Assembly: GCA_002070475.1 (NCBI GenBank)
Contig: MWDI01000063.1
Location: forward strand, 1 to 64,000
Direction of reading: 5' to 3'
Length of the DNA stretch: 64,000 bases
Source: Firmicutes bacterium ADurb.Bin146
Lineage (GTDB): Bacteria > Bacillota > Clostridia > DUPQ01
In this document: one piece after another, positions 33,853 to 42,833 of the stretch
Numbering within the stretch: the stretch's first letter is position 1
How the letters are laid out: each line of letters starts with the position of its first letter
The notes under the pieces: model-generated
Told to the model about the DNA's origin: nothing
Databases searched by the model: none
The model's input: the letters and a program-made list of their open reading frames with translations, nothing else
Position numbers and translations under genes: made by a program

Positions 33853-34344
33853 ATGAAAATTCAAGTTAATTATGAAGATATCTTTAAAAGGTTCAATGGG
33901 CAGCTGCCAGAAGGTGTTTTTTTGAATACAAATTATGAAGGTGAGTATAACACAATGACTATCGGTTGGGGACTGATGGGAATATGTTGGGGAAAACCTA
34001 TTGTATGTGTTGCAGTGCGATTGTCCAGGCATACATTTAGTCTTATAGAAAAGTCAAATAAGTTTACAATAAGCATTCCCAAAAGCGCATTAATGAAAAA
34101 AGAGCTCGCAATTTGCGGGACCAAATCTGGAAAGGAAACAGACAAATTCGAATTATGCGGATTTGAAAAAAAAGAAATAATAGATAAATGTGATCTTCAT
34201 ATCGAATGTGAAGTAGTACAGAAAACACTAATGGATAAAAATAATATTGAGAAATCTATAAAAGACAGATATTACAAGATAGATGACTATCATATGTTTT
34301 ATTTTGGTGCAATAAAAGATTGTTATTATACTAAAGAGGATTAA
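33853..34344 (+). CDS. Flavin reductase-like FMN-binding protein
   Basis: This 163-residue protein has the flavin reductase-like split-barrel pattern: NTMTIGWG near the N-terminus, PIVCVAVR.SR.T..LI, KFTISIP and a C-terminal HMFYFGAI. Clostridial members bind FMN and are annotated as flavoredoxins; electron partner and substrate are unknown. The start is the ATG at 33853 with GTGAGGT five bases upstream; a GTG in the site gives a longer frame and is rejected. ddl starts two bases after it ends. Confidence 0.85.
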   Translation: MKIQVNYEDIFKRFNGQLPEGVFLNTNYEGEYNTMTIGWGLMGICWGKPIVCVAVRLSRHTFSLIEKSNKFTISIPKSALMKKELAICGTKSGKETDKFELCGFEKKEIIDKCDLHIECEVVQKTLMDKNNIEKSIKDRYYKIDDYHMFYFGAIKDCYYTKED

Positions 34345-34346
34345 AA

Positions 34347-35426
34347 ATGAAAAATGTTTGTGTAATTTTCGGAGGCACTTCTACAGAGCATGAAGTTTCC
34401 CGTATATCGGCTTCAAACCTTATTAAGAATCTGGATAAAAAGAAGTATTCATTGACAGTAATAGAGATATCAAAAAAGAATGAATATTTTCTGTATGAAT
34501 ACCAGGACGATGATTCATTTTTTAACAAAATTATCGCTAATGATAATGACCTTGTTAAAAAACAGATTACACCAGATATTAAAATGTTTGTAAGAATGGG
34601 TATTGATGTAGTATTCCCAATTATTCACGGCACTATAGGAGAGGATGGCAAACTTCAAGGATTTTTGGAATTATGCGACATTCCATATGTAGGTTGTGAT
34701 GTGCTTTCATCGGCAGTTTGTATGGATAAAGTGCTATGTAAGGATATACTATCTAAAAACGGTATAGCAGTTGCGGATTATTTGTGGTTTACTTGTGATG
34801 AGATTACTAAATCATTAAATAATGTTATAAAATCCATAGAAAACAGATTTGCATACCCTGTTTTTGTTAAACCTTCCGAATGCGGATCTTCTGTTGGGAT
34901 AAATAAAGCAAAAAATGTAGAAAGTTTGAAAAAAGCTCTTGTTTTCGCCTCACGGTTTTCCAGGAAAGTCTTGGTTGAGGAGTTTATAGAAGGGGAGGAA
35001 CTGGAAGTAGCAGTATTAGGATCATATGAGAAAGTATCTTCTTCAGGAGTAGGCCAGATACTATCATCCAATGAATTCTATGATTACAGCGCTAAGTATC
35101 TTGATGGAAAAAGCTTGACAGTAATGCACCCTGACATACCAGATTCATCAGCACGTGAAATAAAAAAGATAGCAGAGAAAGCATTTTTAATTATAGGCTG
35201 TTATGGCATGGCAAGAGTAGACTTTTTTCTTACAAAAGGCAGGAAAGCAATTGTCAATGAAATTAATACAATTCCTGGATTTACAGGTATAAGCATGTAT
35301 CCTAAATTATGGGAACAAGCAGGTATGACATATAGCAGTCTACTCACAAAACTCATAATGCTTGCAGAAGAGAGAAAAAAAAGATATAGATTTAAACTTG
35401 ATTATGAGGGTATAAATAATGACTGA
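34347..35426 (+). CDS. ddl: D-alanine--D-alanine ligase
   Basis: This 359-residue ATP-grasp enzyme makes the D-Ala-D-Ala dipeptide of peptidoglycan. Motifs are FGGTSTEHEVS at the N-terminus, HGTIGEDGKLQG (about 92-103), SSVGI (about 187), EEFIEGEELEVAVLG, the omega-loop tyrosine in YDYSAKY (about 245) that indicates D-Ala rather than D-lactate specificity, and NEINTIPGFT near the C-terminus. It overlaps murI by eight bases, making a wall-precursor unit. Confidence 0.95.
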   Translation: MKNVCVIFGGTSTEHEVSRISASNLIKNLDKKKYSLTVIEISKKNEYFLYEYQDDDSFFNKIIANDNDLVKKQITPDIKMFVRMGIDVVFPIIHGTIGEDGKLQGFLELCDIPYVGCDVLSSAVCMDKVLCKDILSKNGIAVADYLWFTCDEITKSLNNVIKSIENRFAYPVFVKPSECGSSVGINKAKNVESLKKALVFASRFSRKVLVEEFIEGEELEVAVLGSYEKVSSSGVGQILSSNEFYDYSAKYLDGKSLTVMHPDIPDSSAREIKKIAEKAFLIIGCYGMARVDFFLTKGRKAIVNEINTIPGFTGISMYPKLWEQAGMTYSSLLTKLIMLAEERKKRYRFKLDYEGINND

Positions 35427-36228
35427 TGGTAAAATAGGAGTATTTGATTCTGGCATAGGCGGGCTTACAGTGTTGAAAGAAATAATTAATTATCTACCCA
35501 ATGAAGATATAATATATTTCGGAGACGGTAAGAGGACTCCGTATGGTGGAAAATCCAAGGAAACAATTGAACTTTTCGCTTTACAGAGCATGAAATTCCT
35601 TGTTTCAAAGGGTACAAAAGCCGTTGTTATAGCTTGCAATACAGTTAGCTCTAATGCAATGGATGCAATCAGGGCAAACTACAGCATACCGGTTATCGGT
35701 GTAGTATCCACCACTGCTCAGCTTGCATTTTCAGAATCTAGAAATAAAAAAATCGGAGTAATAGGTACAAAAGCTACAATAGAAAGCTGTGCTTATGAAA
35801 AAGCTTTAAAATCTATCGATAAATCTGTATATGTCTATCAGAAAAGCTGTCCTTTATTTGTCCCGCTTGCTGAAGAAGGAATTGAATGGTGGGATGATGA
35901 AATAACTGAGATGGTTGCTAAAAGATATTTCAAATTTTTCAATAACACGGATATAGATACACTTATACTCGGGTGCACGCATTATCCTCTTTTAAAAAAA
36001 ATTATCAAACGTACTATAGGGGACAATGTTAACTTAGTGGATTCTGCATTGATAACAGCCAGAAAGACAAAAGTAATGTTGGAACAAGCAAAATTACTTA
36101 CGACAGACAAAAAAAAAGGTAGTCTTGAAATATATACTTCGGACAGTATTGAAAGATTTCTACCTTTATGTTCTGCAATTTTAGGTATGAATAATATTAA
36201 TATACAAAAATGTGATGTAGGAGAATAA
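35419..36228 (+). CDS. murI: Glutamate racemase
   Basis: This 269-residue enzyme makes D-glutamate for peptidoglycan. Both catalytic cysteines are visible: ACNTVS (about 73) and LGCTHYPL (about 184). The N-terminal GVFDSGIGGLTVLKE is diagnostic. It overlaps the end of ddl by eight bases, so the two are translationally coupled. Confidence 0.95.
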   Translation: MTDGKIGVFDSGIGGLTVLKEIINYLPNEDIIYFGDGKRTPYGGKSKETIELFALQSMKFLVSKGTKAVVIACNTVSSNAMDAIRANYSIPVIGVVSTTAQLAFSESRNKKIGVIGTKATIESCAYEKALKSIDKSVYVYQKSCPLFVPLAEEGIEWWDDEITEMVAKRYFKFFNNTDIDTLILGCTHYPLLKKIIKRTIGDNVNLVDSALITARKTKVMLEQAKLLTTDKKKGSLEIYTSDSIERFLPLCSAILGMNNINIQKCDVGE

Positions 36229-36232
36229 ATTT

Positions 36233-38239
36233 ATGAAAGACAGATTACGTTTCAGACAGATTCATTTAGATTTTCACACAAGCGAGCTCATTAAAGGCAT
36301 AGGTGCTGAATTCGATGCAGATGATTTTGCCAAAACTCTAAAAGATGCGCATGTAAATTCCATTACATGCTTTGCAAGATGTCATCATGGAATGATTTAT
36401 TATGATTCAAAAATTAACAAAGAGAGAATACATCCTTATCTTGTTGAAAAAGATCTTTTAAAGAAGCAGATTGAGGTTTGCCATAAAAATGATATTAAGG
36501 TACCTGTATACACAACAGTTCAATGGGATATGTATACTGCAGTAAGACACCCTGAATGGCTTGTAAGAAAGACAGATGGGTCTTGTGAAGGAGATTACTT
36601 TAATAAAGATGGATTTTACGAAAGATTATGTGTTAACACACCATATATTGATTTTTTAAAGAAGCATGTGACTGAATTTGTGACAGAATTAAACTGTGAT
36701 GGAGTATTTTTTGATATCGTAAGCGAAATGGATTGTTCTTGTACATACTGTATGGAAAGCATGAAAAATAAAGGGATGAATCCCCTTGACGAACAGGACA
36801 GGAAATTACACTACAGACAGGTAATGAACCAGTTTAAAAAAGAAATGTCCTCTTTAGTCTGGTCTATAAGACCTGGAATTTTAGTGTTTTTCAACAGCGG
36901 ACATGTCTCATTTAAGGATAAGCTTCCATCTAAAGATACATATTCACATTATGAGATAGAAAGTCTTCCTAGTGGTGGTTGGGGTTACATGCATTTTCCT
37001 GTAACATGCAGATATACAAGAAATCTTGGCAAAGATTATTTAGCTCACACAGGTAAATTCCATACCAGCTGGGGTGACTTTCATTCATTTAAAAATGTGG
37101 AAGCTCTTGAATATGAAATATTCAGAATGCTTGCACTTAATTCCAAATGTCTTATAGGCGATCAATTGGAACCATCATGTGCTTTATCAAAACCGGTATA
37201 TGACCTTATTGGAAAGGTATATGCAAAAGTTGAAGAAAAAGAGCCCTGGTGCACTAATGCTGATCACATTGCCGAGATAGGCGTGTTCGTGCCTACAGAT
37301 GAAAAAAGCAGAGTTTCATCCTCTCAAGCAGCTATTGAAAGCCTGCTAAGCCAGCTGTCATATCAATTTGATTTTATTGATCAGGATATGGATTTTTATA
37401 AATATAAACTGTTGATTATACCTGAGAGAATTACTATTGATGATAATATGGATAAGAAGCTTTGTGAGTATCTAAAGAACAATGGGAAAGTAATATCTGT
37501 ATTTGATTCCATATTTTCGCAATCTTCAGTAAAAATCATAAAAGAAACAGTTGATGATTATAATCAACCTGTTAAGGGAAGATTTATTGCAAGAAACGGA
37601 TATGCGGATTATGTCATACCCACTGACGTCATAGGCAGAGATTTGTATAAAACCGAGTATGTTATGTATGTAAAAGGTATGGAAACAAAAACTGATAAAG
37701 GCCAATGTCTTGTTAAAGCATATGAGCCGGTATTTAATAGATCATATAAACATTTTTCATCTCATCTTCAGGGACCTTCATCACATATTGATGCATATGA
37801 TGCGGTTGTTATTAATAAAGATAGAAATGCCATCTATTTCAGCCATCCGATTTTTGAGATATATAATAAAAAAGGCCCTAAATGGATAAAAAGTATGCTC
37901 AATGATGCTATCAAGCTTCTAATGAAAGATAAACTTGTCAGTCATGATGGCCCTTCAACAATATTTACTTCTATGAATGTGCAAAAAGAGGAAAAGAGAT
38001 ATATCCTTCATATGCTCCATTACATACCCGAAAGAAGGTGTACTGATTTTGATGTTATAGAAGATGTCATACCTTTATATAAAATTAAAATTAAGATGAA
38101 CTTGCCAAAGAGAATAAAAAGTATCAATATAGTACCTCAAAACAAGCCTATCAGATTTTCAACTAAAGGAAAAATAGTATCATTTACTTTGGATAAACTG
38201 GAAGGACATTGTATGTTAAGTATTGAATATGAAGAGTAA
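36233..38239 (+). CDS. GHL6/GH42-like glycoside hydrolase of unknown specificity
   Basis: This 668-residue cytosolic protein resembles the hypothetical glycosyl hydrolase 6 group followed by a GH42-type trimerisation domain. The barrel (about 1-340) begins with RQIHLDFHTSE and includes SITCFARCHHG (about 42), KVPVYTTVQWD (about 90), CDGVFFDIVSEMDC (about 152), which probably carries catalytic acids, and HYEIESLPSGGWGY (about 240). Residues about 350-460 fit a beta-galactosidase trimerisation-like fold (LLIIPERITIDD). Gene order puts it after murI, four bases away. Specificity is unknown; an alpha-L-fucosidase- or beta-galactosidase-like role is possible. Confidence 0.72.
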   Translation: MKDRLRFRQIHLDFHTSELIKGIGAEFDADDFAKTLKDAHVNSITCFARCHHGMIYYDSKINKERIHPYLVEKDLLKKQIEVCHKNDIKVPVYTTVQWDMYTAVRHPEWLVRKTDGSCEGDYFNKDGFYERLCVNTPYIDFLKKHVTEFVTELNCDGVFFDIVSEMDCSCTYCMESMKNKGMNPLDEQDRKLHYRQVMNQFKKEMSSLVWSIRPGILVFFNSGHVSFKDKLPSKDTYSHYEIESLPSGGWGYMHFPVTCRYTRNLGKDYLAHTGKFHTSWGDFHSFKNVEALEYEIFRMLALNSKCLIGDQLEPSCALSKPVYDLIGKVYAKVEEKEPWCTNADHIAEIGVFVPTDEKSRVSSSQAAIESLLSQLSYQFDFIDQDMDFYKYKLLIIPERITIDDNMDKKLCEYLKNNGKVISVFDSIFSQSSVKIIKETVDDYNQPVKGRFIARNGYADYVIPTDVIGRDLYKTEYVMYVKGMETKTDKGQCLVKAYEPVFNRSYKHFSSHLQGPSSHIDAYDAVVINKDRNAIYFSHPIFEIYNKKGPKWIKSMLNDAIKLLMKDKLVSHDGPSTIFTSMNVQKEEKRYILHMLHYIPERRCTDFDVIEDVIPLYKIKIKMNLPKRIKSINIVPQNKPIRFSTKGKIVSFTLDKLEGHCMLSIEYEE

Positions 38240-39107
38240 ACCGTTATTTTACAAGGATCATATGCTTCTTTCAGATGTAAATCCCTATGATATAAATCTA
38301 AAGGATACCTTTGAATGTGGACAGTGTTTCAGGTGGGAAAGAATAGACGATGAAAATACATATTTAGGAATTGCGCATGGCAAGATACTTCGTGTTGAAC
38401 AGGATGATAATTCTATTAAACTGTTCTGTAACAAACAGGATTTTTTAGATATCTGGTATGATTATTTTGATTTGGGAACAGATTATAATGAAATCAAGGA
38501 AATATTAAGAAAAGATGACATCATGAATAAAGCAATATCATCAGCTCCTGGTATCAGAATACTCAACCAAGAACTTTTTGAAACAACAATCAGTTTTATA
38601 ACTTCATCCAATAGCAATATAAAAAGGATTACGAAAAATATAAAAGACTTAAGCATGTTACTGGGAGAACCTATTAAAGAAGGGTATTATGCTTTTCCTA
38701 CCATTGAAGCAATCAGTACAGCAAGCATTTGCACAATAAATAATTGTAGAGCAGGATTCAGATGTGAATACATTCATAAATCAGCTGGAATTATTAAAAA
38801 TATGTCAACTGACTTTAATAAGTCTAGATTTCGGGATATCGGATATCAAAATGCAAAAAAGGAGCTTATGCAGCTTAAAGGGGTAGGCCAGAAGGTTGCT
38901 GATTGCATAATCCTGTTTGCTGGTATTTCATCATATGCTTTTCCGACAGATGTTTGGATTAAAAGAATAATGGAGAATTTGTATATAAAAAGAACAGTCA
39001 ATCTTGATTATGTTTTGAAATACGGACAAGAAAAATTCGGTAATCTGGCAGGTTATGCACAACAGTATCTTTTTCATTATGCAAGAAGCTTTAGTCTCAA
39101 AACATAA
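38229..39107 (+). CDS. OGG1-type 8-oxoguanine DNA glycosylase/AP lyase
   Basis: This 292-residue protein has the N-terminal OGG domain (FECGQCFRW near residue 28, as in the FxCGQxFRW motif) and the HhH-GPD core LKGVGQKVADCI (about 220) with the catalytic lysine, then the FPTDVW aspartate. It excises 8-oxoguanine. It overlaps the GHL6-like gene by 11 bases with no clear ribosome binding site, so translation is likely coupled. The ATG at 38229 is preferred to a TTG two codons earlier. Confidence 0.9.
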   Translation: MKSKPLFYKDHMLLSDVNPYDINLKDTFECGQCFRWERIDDENTYLGIAHGKILRVEQDDNSIKLFCNKQDFLDIWYDYFDLGTDYNEIKEILRKDDIMNKAISSAPGIRILNQELFETTISFITSSNSNIKRITKNIKDLSMLLGEPIKEGYYAFPTIEAISTASICTINNCRAGFRCEYIHKSAGIIKNMSTDFNKSRFRDIGYQNAKKELMQLKGVGQKVADCIILFAGISSYAFPTDVWIKRIMENLYIKRTVNLDYVLKYGQEKFGNLAGYAQQYLFHYARSFSLKT

Positions 39108-39137
39108 GTATATCACAACACTTGGTAATATAAAATA

Positions 39138-39166
39138 TTGATATCAAAGATATATTATAGTATAAT
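39138..39166 (+). promoter_or_regulatory. Promoter of 6S RNA
   Basis: TTGATA, a 17-nt spacer and a perfect TATAAT. The predicted start is near 39173, a few bases before the closing helix of the RNA. Confidence 0.78.
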
Positions 39167-39172
39167 TCAGAT

Positions 39173-39354
39173 AGATGAATTCCTGAGGTACACGACAACC
39201 CTTGTATTTGAACCTACAGTAATTTGACGGGATCTAGAAGTATGAATGCGGATGTCAGGCCGTAATCTGACGGAAGACAGAAACAGGCATCATAGAACCC
39301 ACCTGGCGTACGCTAGGCGTCAAACAAAAGGGCCGGTATTTTGGGAATTTTTAT
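39173..39354 (+). ncRNA. ssrS: 6S RNA
   Basis: About 180 nt. 39178-39191 and 39336-39349 form an uninterrupted 14-bp closing helix (with G-U pairs). Inside are the segments TTTGAACCTACAG and GACGGGATCT on the 5' side and GAACCCACCTGGCGT and GGGCCGGTATT on the 3' side, which recall Firmicutes 6S sequences flanking the large central bubble. 6S RNA mimics an open promoter and sequesters sigma-A RNA polymerase. It has its own sigma-A promoter. The 3' end is judged from the T tract after the helix. No coding sequence is convincing in this interval. Confidence 0.85.
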
Positions 39355-39378
39355 GTATCTTTCATTCATCTGATTGTT

Positions 39379-40308
39379 TTAATACTTCCTATACTGTTTC
39401 CATATATCCAAAACTAGCTGGTATCTTTTTAGTTCCAGTCCTTTAAAAGGCACATTGCTTGTTGAATAAATATATCCGCCATTAGGTTTTCCATGAGTAA
39501 GACAGTATTTTGCACTCTCTATCACTTGCTCATCAGTACCTGTTTGAAGAAGAGCACAATTTACGTTTCCGATAAGGCATACTTTATCGCCAACTAACTT
39601 TTTGACTTTCGCAATATCTACTCCCGCCATTGGGTCAAGAGAATGAATTGCATGCGGATTAGCTTCAACAAGCTGATCCAGTATTGGCATTATATTACCA
39701 TCTGTATGTTTTATAGCATATCCTCCTGCATCTCTAATACCCTTAATTATTTTTGAAAGAAACGGGGTTATAAAAATAGAAAACTGCTCAGGGGATATAA
39801 AAGGCCCGTTATTGTAACAGTAATCAGAACATAAAATAAGGCTTTCTATTCCTCCATCTATTGCCCTTTTATTCCGTTCTATTGCAGAAGATGCCATCTT
39901 TTCAGCTTGCTCAAGAAGCCCTTTTGGATCATCTGCAATCCTGTATGCGAATTCATACATTTCATTTCCGTCTGGTATGCTGAAAGTCCCATCTCCATGT
40001 CTTGTTAAAAGGTATTTGTAATTAGTCATTTTATTTATAATCTGAGCTGTTTTAATAGACTCTTCAAGCCATAGATAGTGTATAGGTATTATCGAATATT
40101 CAAGTTTTTCAAATGCCTCAATCATTAATTCTGCATTTTCATGAATAGCTATGTCTTTTTCTTTATTTGTCATCTTTTCTAGACTGTCCTGCCTTAAGAA
40201 ATCTTTTCCAAGTAACTCATCAGTCAATTGAAATTCAAGCTCAAAGGTAGGTATTTCATCAGGAATACCACCTGTTAATGATGTTATCGCTCTTTGTTTT
40301 GGTGTCAT
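39379..40308 (-). CDS. UroD-family methyltransferase-like protein
   Basis: This 309-residue protein has the uroporphyrinogen decarboxylase fold. It resembles the MtaA/CmuA-type methylcobamide methyltransferase branch: CSDYCYNNGPFISPEQF (about 160-177), IKHTDGNIMPILD (about 200), SLDPMAGVDI, GNVNCALLQTG and a THGKPNGGYI segment. In MtaA the zinc ligands are H, C and C; here H of HTDG and C of NVNC remain. The porphyrin-site arginines of true HemE are not evident. The ATG overlaps the end of the upstream regulator gene (ATGA), with GGAGG inside it. Its substrate and corrinoid partner are unknown. Confidence 0.78.
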   Translation of the reverse strand: MTPKQRAITSLTGGIPDEIPTFELEFQLTDELLGKDFLRQDSLEKMTNKEKDIAIHENAELMIEAFEKLEYSIIPIHYLWLEESIKTAQIINKMTNYKYLLTRHGDGTFSIPDGNEMYEFAYRIADDPKGLLEQAEKMASSAIERNKRAIDGGIESLILCSDYCYNNGPFISPEQFSIFITPFLSKIIKGIRDAGGYAIKHTDGNIMPILDQLVEANPHAIHSLDPMAGVDIAKVKKLVGDKVCLIGNVNCALLQTGTDEQVIESAKYCLTHGKPNGGYIYSTSNVPFKGLELKRYQLVLDIWKQYRKY

Positions 40309-40685
40309 ATATCCTCCGGATTTAATTTTAAAAAAGCTTCTTTAATTTTATTGAAAGTCTCATCACTGATTACATGTTCAATCTTACAAGCATCTTGTTT
40401 CGCTGTCTGCTCATTTATGCCGAGTGTTACAAGGACATCTGTCAGTATACAGTGTCGTTCATAAATATCTCTAGCAATTTTCTCGCCAGAAAAAGTTAAA
40501 GTAATATATCCTTTTTCATCTATATGCAGATATCCGTTTTTCTTTAAAAGATTAACAGCTCTGCTTATGCTTGGTTTTGTATATCCGGTATAATTTACTA
40601 TATCTATCGAACGAATAACTTCGGATTTCTTCAACAAGATTAGGATTGTCTCAAGATACATTTCTGCAGATTCTTGTATGGTCAT
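40305..40685 (-). CDS. DtxR/MntR-family metal-dependent regulator
   Basis: This 126-residue protein has a winged helix (YLETILILLKKSEVIRSIDIVNYTGYTKPSISRAVNLLKKNGYL, cited here as residues about 10-53) and a dimerisation helix with the metal ligands expected of DtxR/MntR: the RHCIL histidine (about 78) and KIEHVISDE (about 101). There is no SH3-like domain, as in MntR. It is expected to respond to iron or manganese. The UroD-family gene is translationally coupled to it. A perfect 10-bp inverted repeat lies just upstream and may be its operator. Confidence 0.85.
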   Translation of the reverse strand: MTIQESAEMYLETILILLKKSEVIRSIDIVNYTGYTKPSISRAVNLLKKNGYLHIDEKGYITLTFSGEKIARDIYERHCILTDVLVTLGINEQTAKQDACKIEHVISDETFNKIKEAFLKLNPEDI

Positions 40686-40704
40686 GGTTATGCCTTTCTA
40701 TAAA

Positions 40705-40739
40705 TTTATTTAATTGTATCACAACATATATTAAATAAA
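40705..40739 (-). promoter_or_regulatory. Inverted repeat upstream of the DtxR-type gene, candidate operator
   Basis: TTTATTTAAT (40705-40714) and ATTAAATAAA (40730-40739) are perfect inverted copies around a 15-base spacer that holds a reverse-strand TACAAT-like -10 box. It is AT-only, so chance is possible. Confidence 0.4.
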
Positions 40740-40746
40740 TAGATTA

Positions 40747-41679
40747 TTACTTACCAGTATTAACCTTTCTTTTAAAAGGTATTTGCACTAGAATTATTCC
40801 TAAAAAGATAAGTAAACACCCTGCAATCTCTCTATATAAAAGACTTTCTTGCAATATTAACCATCCTGCCAAAACAGCAAAAACAGATTCCATGCTCATT
40901 ATTATGGATGCTACAGGGGCAGACAGGTTTTTCTGCGCAATAAATTGAAAAGTATATCCTACTCCTGATGACAGTATACCTGCATATGCTATAGGCAGCC
41001 ATGCTTTTAGTATTATTTCCCAATTAGGGTTTTCAAAGATGAACATTGCAATAAAAGATATTATGCCACATACTGAAAATTGTATGAACGCCATCCTGAT
41101 GCTGTCAGTTATTTTTGTATAATGGTCTATAACCATAATATGCAACGCAAACAAAAAGGCGCTTATTAAGACAAGCAAATCACCTTTGTTTACATTAAAT
41201 CCTTCCTGTATGAAAAGAAGATATGAACCTGCTAATGCTAACAATACGCTTATCCAAACTGAGAAATGTATCTTCTTTTTGTATAATAACCCCAAAATTG
41301 GAACTATTATAATGTATAAGATTGTAATGAAACCAGCTTTGCCTACAGTGGTATATTTCAATCCTGCCATCTGAAAGAAATTTGCAACTGTAACTATTAA
41401 TCCGCATGCGATTCCAGATATCAGAAGATTATGTTTTTCTAACTTATTGCCATTTCCAAGAAAGCTAAATTTTTTTTTATCTTTAACATCAGTTAGAAAT
41501 ATGAAAATACCTAAAACGGTTGCTGCTAGAATAAATCGTACCGCTGTAAAAGTATGAACGCCCATTGTTTCAAGACCTATTCGTTGAGATACAAAAGCAA
41601 AACCCCAAATAAAGGATGTAAAAAGCAGCATAAGTGAACTTTTAATATTTATTTTTGATGATAGGCCTTTATGGTTCAT
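40747..41679 (-). CDS. EamA/DMT-family transporter
   Basis: This 310-residue protein has ten predicted membrane helices and two EamA halves. The N-terminal SFIWGFAFVSQRIG and SGVGYTFQFIAQKNL....SIIMSMESVFA in the second half are the family marks. DMT transporters usually export amino acids or metabolites; the substrate here is unknown. The ribosome binding site is weak (GGAAGC). It lies between the DtxR-type gene and the kinase/isomerase cassette on the same strand, with 61- and 86-base gaps, so cotranscription is possible but unproven. Confidence 0.86.
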   Translation of the reverse strand: MNHKGLSSKINIKSSLMLLFTSFIWGFAFVSQRIGLETMGVHTFTAVRFILAATVLGIFIFLTDVKDKKKFSFLGNGNKLEKHNLLISGIACGLIVTVANFFQMAGLKYTTVGKAGFITILYIIIVPILGLLYKKKIHFSVWISVLLALAGSYLLFIQEGFNVNKGDLLVLISAFLFALHIMVIDHYTKITDSIRMAFIQFSVCGIISFIAMFIFENPNWEIILKAWLPIAYAGILSSGVGYTFQFIAQKNLSAPVASIIMSMESVFAVLAGWLILQESLLYREIAGCLLIFLGIILVQIPFKRKVNTGK

Positions 41680-41765
41680 ATATTATCTTGCTTCCTTTAT
41701 ATATATTATAAAGCAAGTTTTTTGTGTAGCTGCTATATACCATATTTTGGATTCAGAAATTGAAG

Positions 41766-42833
41766 TCAATCTTTTACTCCTCTATAACATTCGATAGCGA
41801 CCATATATTCTTTTGAAGATAATATGCATTTTTCCTTCATGCAGTATGGGAGCAGGAAATAATCGCCTTTTTTAATTAAAGTGAATTTTTTACCACATGT
41901 TACAATACCGCTGCCTTCTGTAATGAAATATATGGAAGGACTCTGTTTTAACAGAGTACTGTCAGCATTTATATTAATCCTATTTACTCTGAAACAGTCT
42001 GTTTGACGATTGTCTATGAGGGATTCGATTTTAACGCTAGGTTTATCCGATATTAGTTCTGGCTGTATCTTAGATAAATTTATAGCATTATTACCGCATA
42101 TTGACATATCAAAACAGCTAAGAGCAGTATGTTTATCCAGACCCATATACATTTCATAATCGTTAAGTCTGTAATCATCACACCATGCTTCGGGTTGTAT
42201 TGTAAAGTCTGTGGGTTCCTGTATCTCTAGAATAAGGCATCCGTAACCTATAGCATGAACTGCTTTTGCAGGTATGAAATACACATCGCCTTTTTTAACA
42301 TTATGCTTTACTATTAGACGCTCCATTGCTGTTTTGTCCTTAATGCTATTATCCACTGCACAGATCAGATCATCTTTTGTTACTCCTTCTTTAAAACCAA
42401 AGTATATGCAGGAACCTGGTCTTGTATCAAGTATAATCCATGCTTCTGCTTTCCCATATTCACTGTTAAAGTGCGTTTTTGAAAAAGTTTTGTCCGGATG
42501 TACTTGAACAGGAAGCCTTACAGCGCTGTCAAGCGCTTTTACTAGTATGCCCATATCATCATTAGGTCCAAGTATTTCTTCTTTATATTCGCTTATTAGG
42601 TCATCAAGATAAATATCAGTATCTCTAACTTTAGATATCCCTTCCTTGGGACCTTTACTTATTTTATTAAGAGCCTTAACTGTAGAAGCCACCCACTCTT
42701 CTGGGTAATTCCCATCTTCTGCGGCATCATTAAATAGTCTGTTAAAAAGAGTACCGCCCTTATATACACGAAAAACTCTGTTTCTATCGAAAAATATTGG
42801 GCTTTTTATTAATGTGCCGGTTTTTTTATTCAT
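41766..42833 (-). CDS. ManA-like class I phosphomannose isomerase homologue
   Basis: This 355-residue cupin metalloenzyme is clearly related to mannose-6-phosphate isomerase. RVYKGGTLFNRLF near the N-terminus, LPVQVHPDK (about 112), KAEAWIILDTRPGS (about 130), KGDVYFIPAKAVHAIG (about 180) and EIQEPTDFT give the zinc ligands Q, H, E and H. It differs from the solitary manA gene product by a longer N-terminus and insertions. The ATG overlaps the kinase stop codon (ATGA), so the two are cotranslated. It may isomerise the phosphosugar made by that kinase; the substrate need not be mannose. Confidence 0.84.
   Translation of the reverse strand: MNKKTGTLIKSPIFFDRNRVFRVYKGGTLFNRLFNDAAEDGNYPEEWVASTVKALNKISKGPKEGISKVRDTDIYLDDLISEYKEEILGPNDDMGILVKALDSAVRLPVQVHPDKTFSKTHFNSEYGKAEAWIILDTRPGSCIYFGFKEGVTKDDLICAVDNSIKDKTAMERLIVKHNVKKGDVYFIPAKAVHAIGYGCLILEIQEPTDFTIQPEAWCDDYRLNDYEMYMGLDKHTALSCFDMSICGNNAINLSKIQPELISDKPSVKIESLIDNRQTDCFRVNRININADSTLLKQSPSIYFITEGSGIVTCGKKFTLIKKGDYFLLPYCMKEKCILSSKEYMVAIECYRGVKD

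Noticed and set aside
39246-39446. A 66-residue open reading frame in the 6S interval
   Set aside because: It has no ribosome binding site, covers the paired 3' half of the 6S RNA and runs into the convergent UroD gene.
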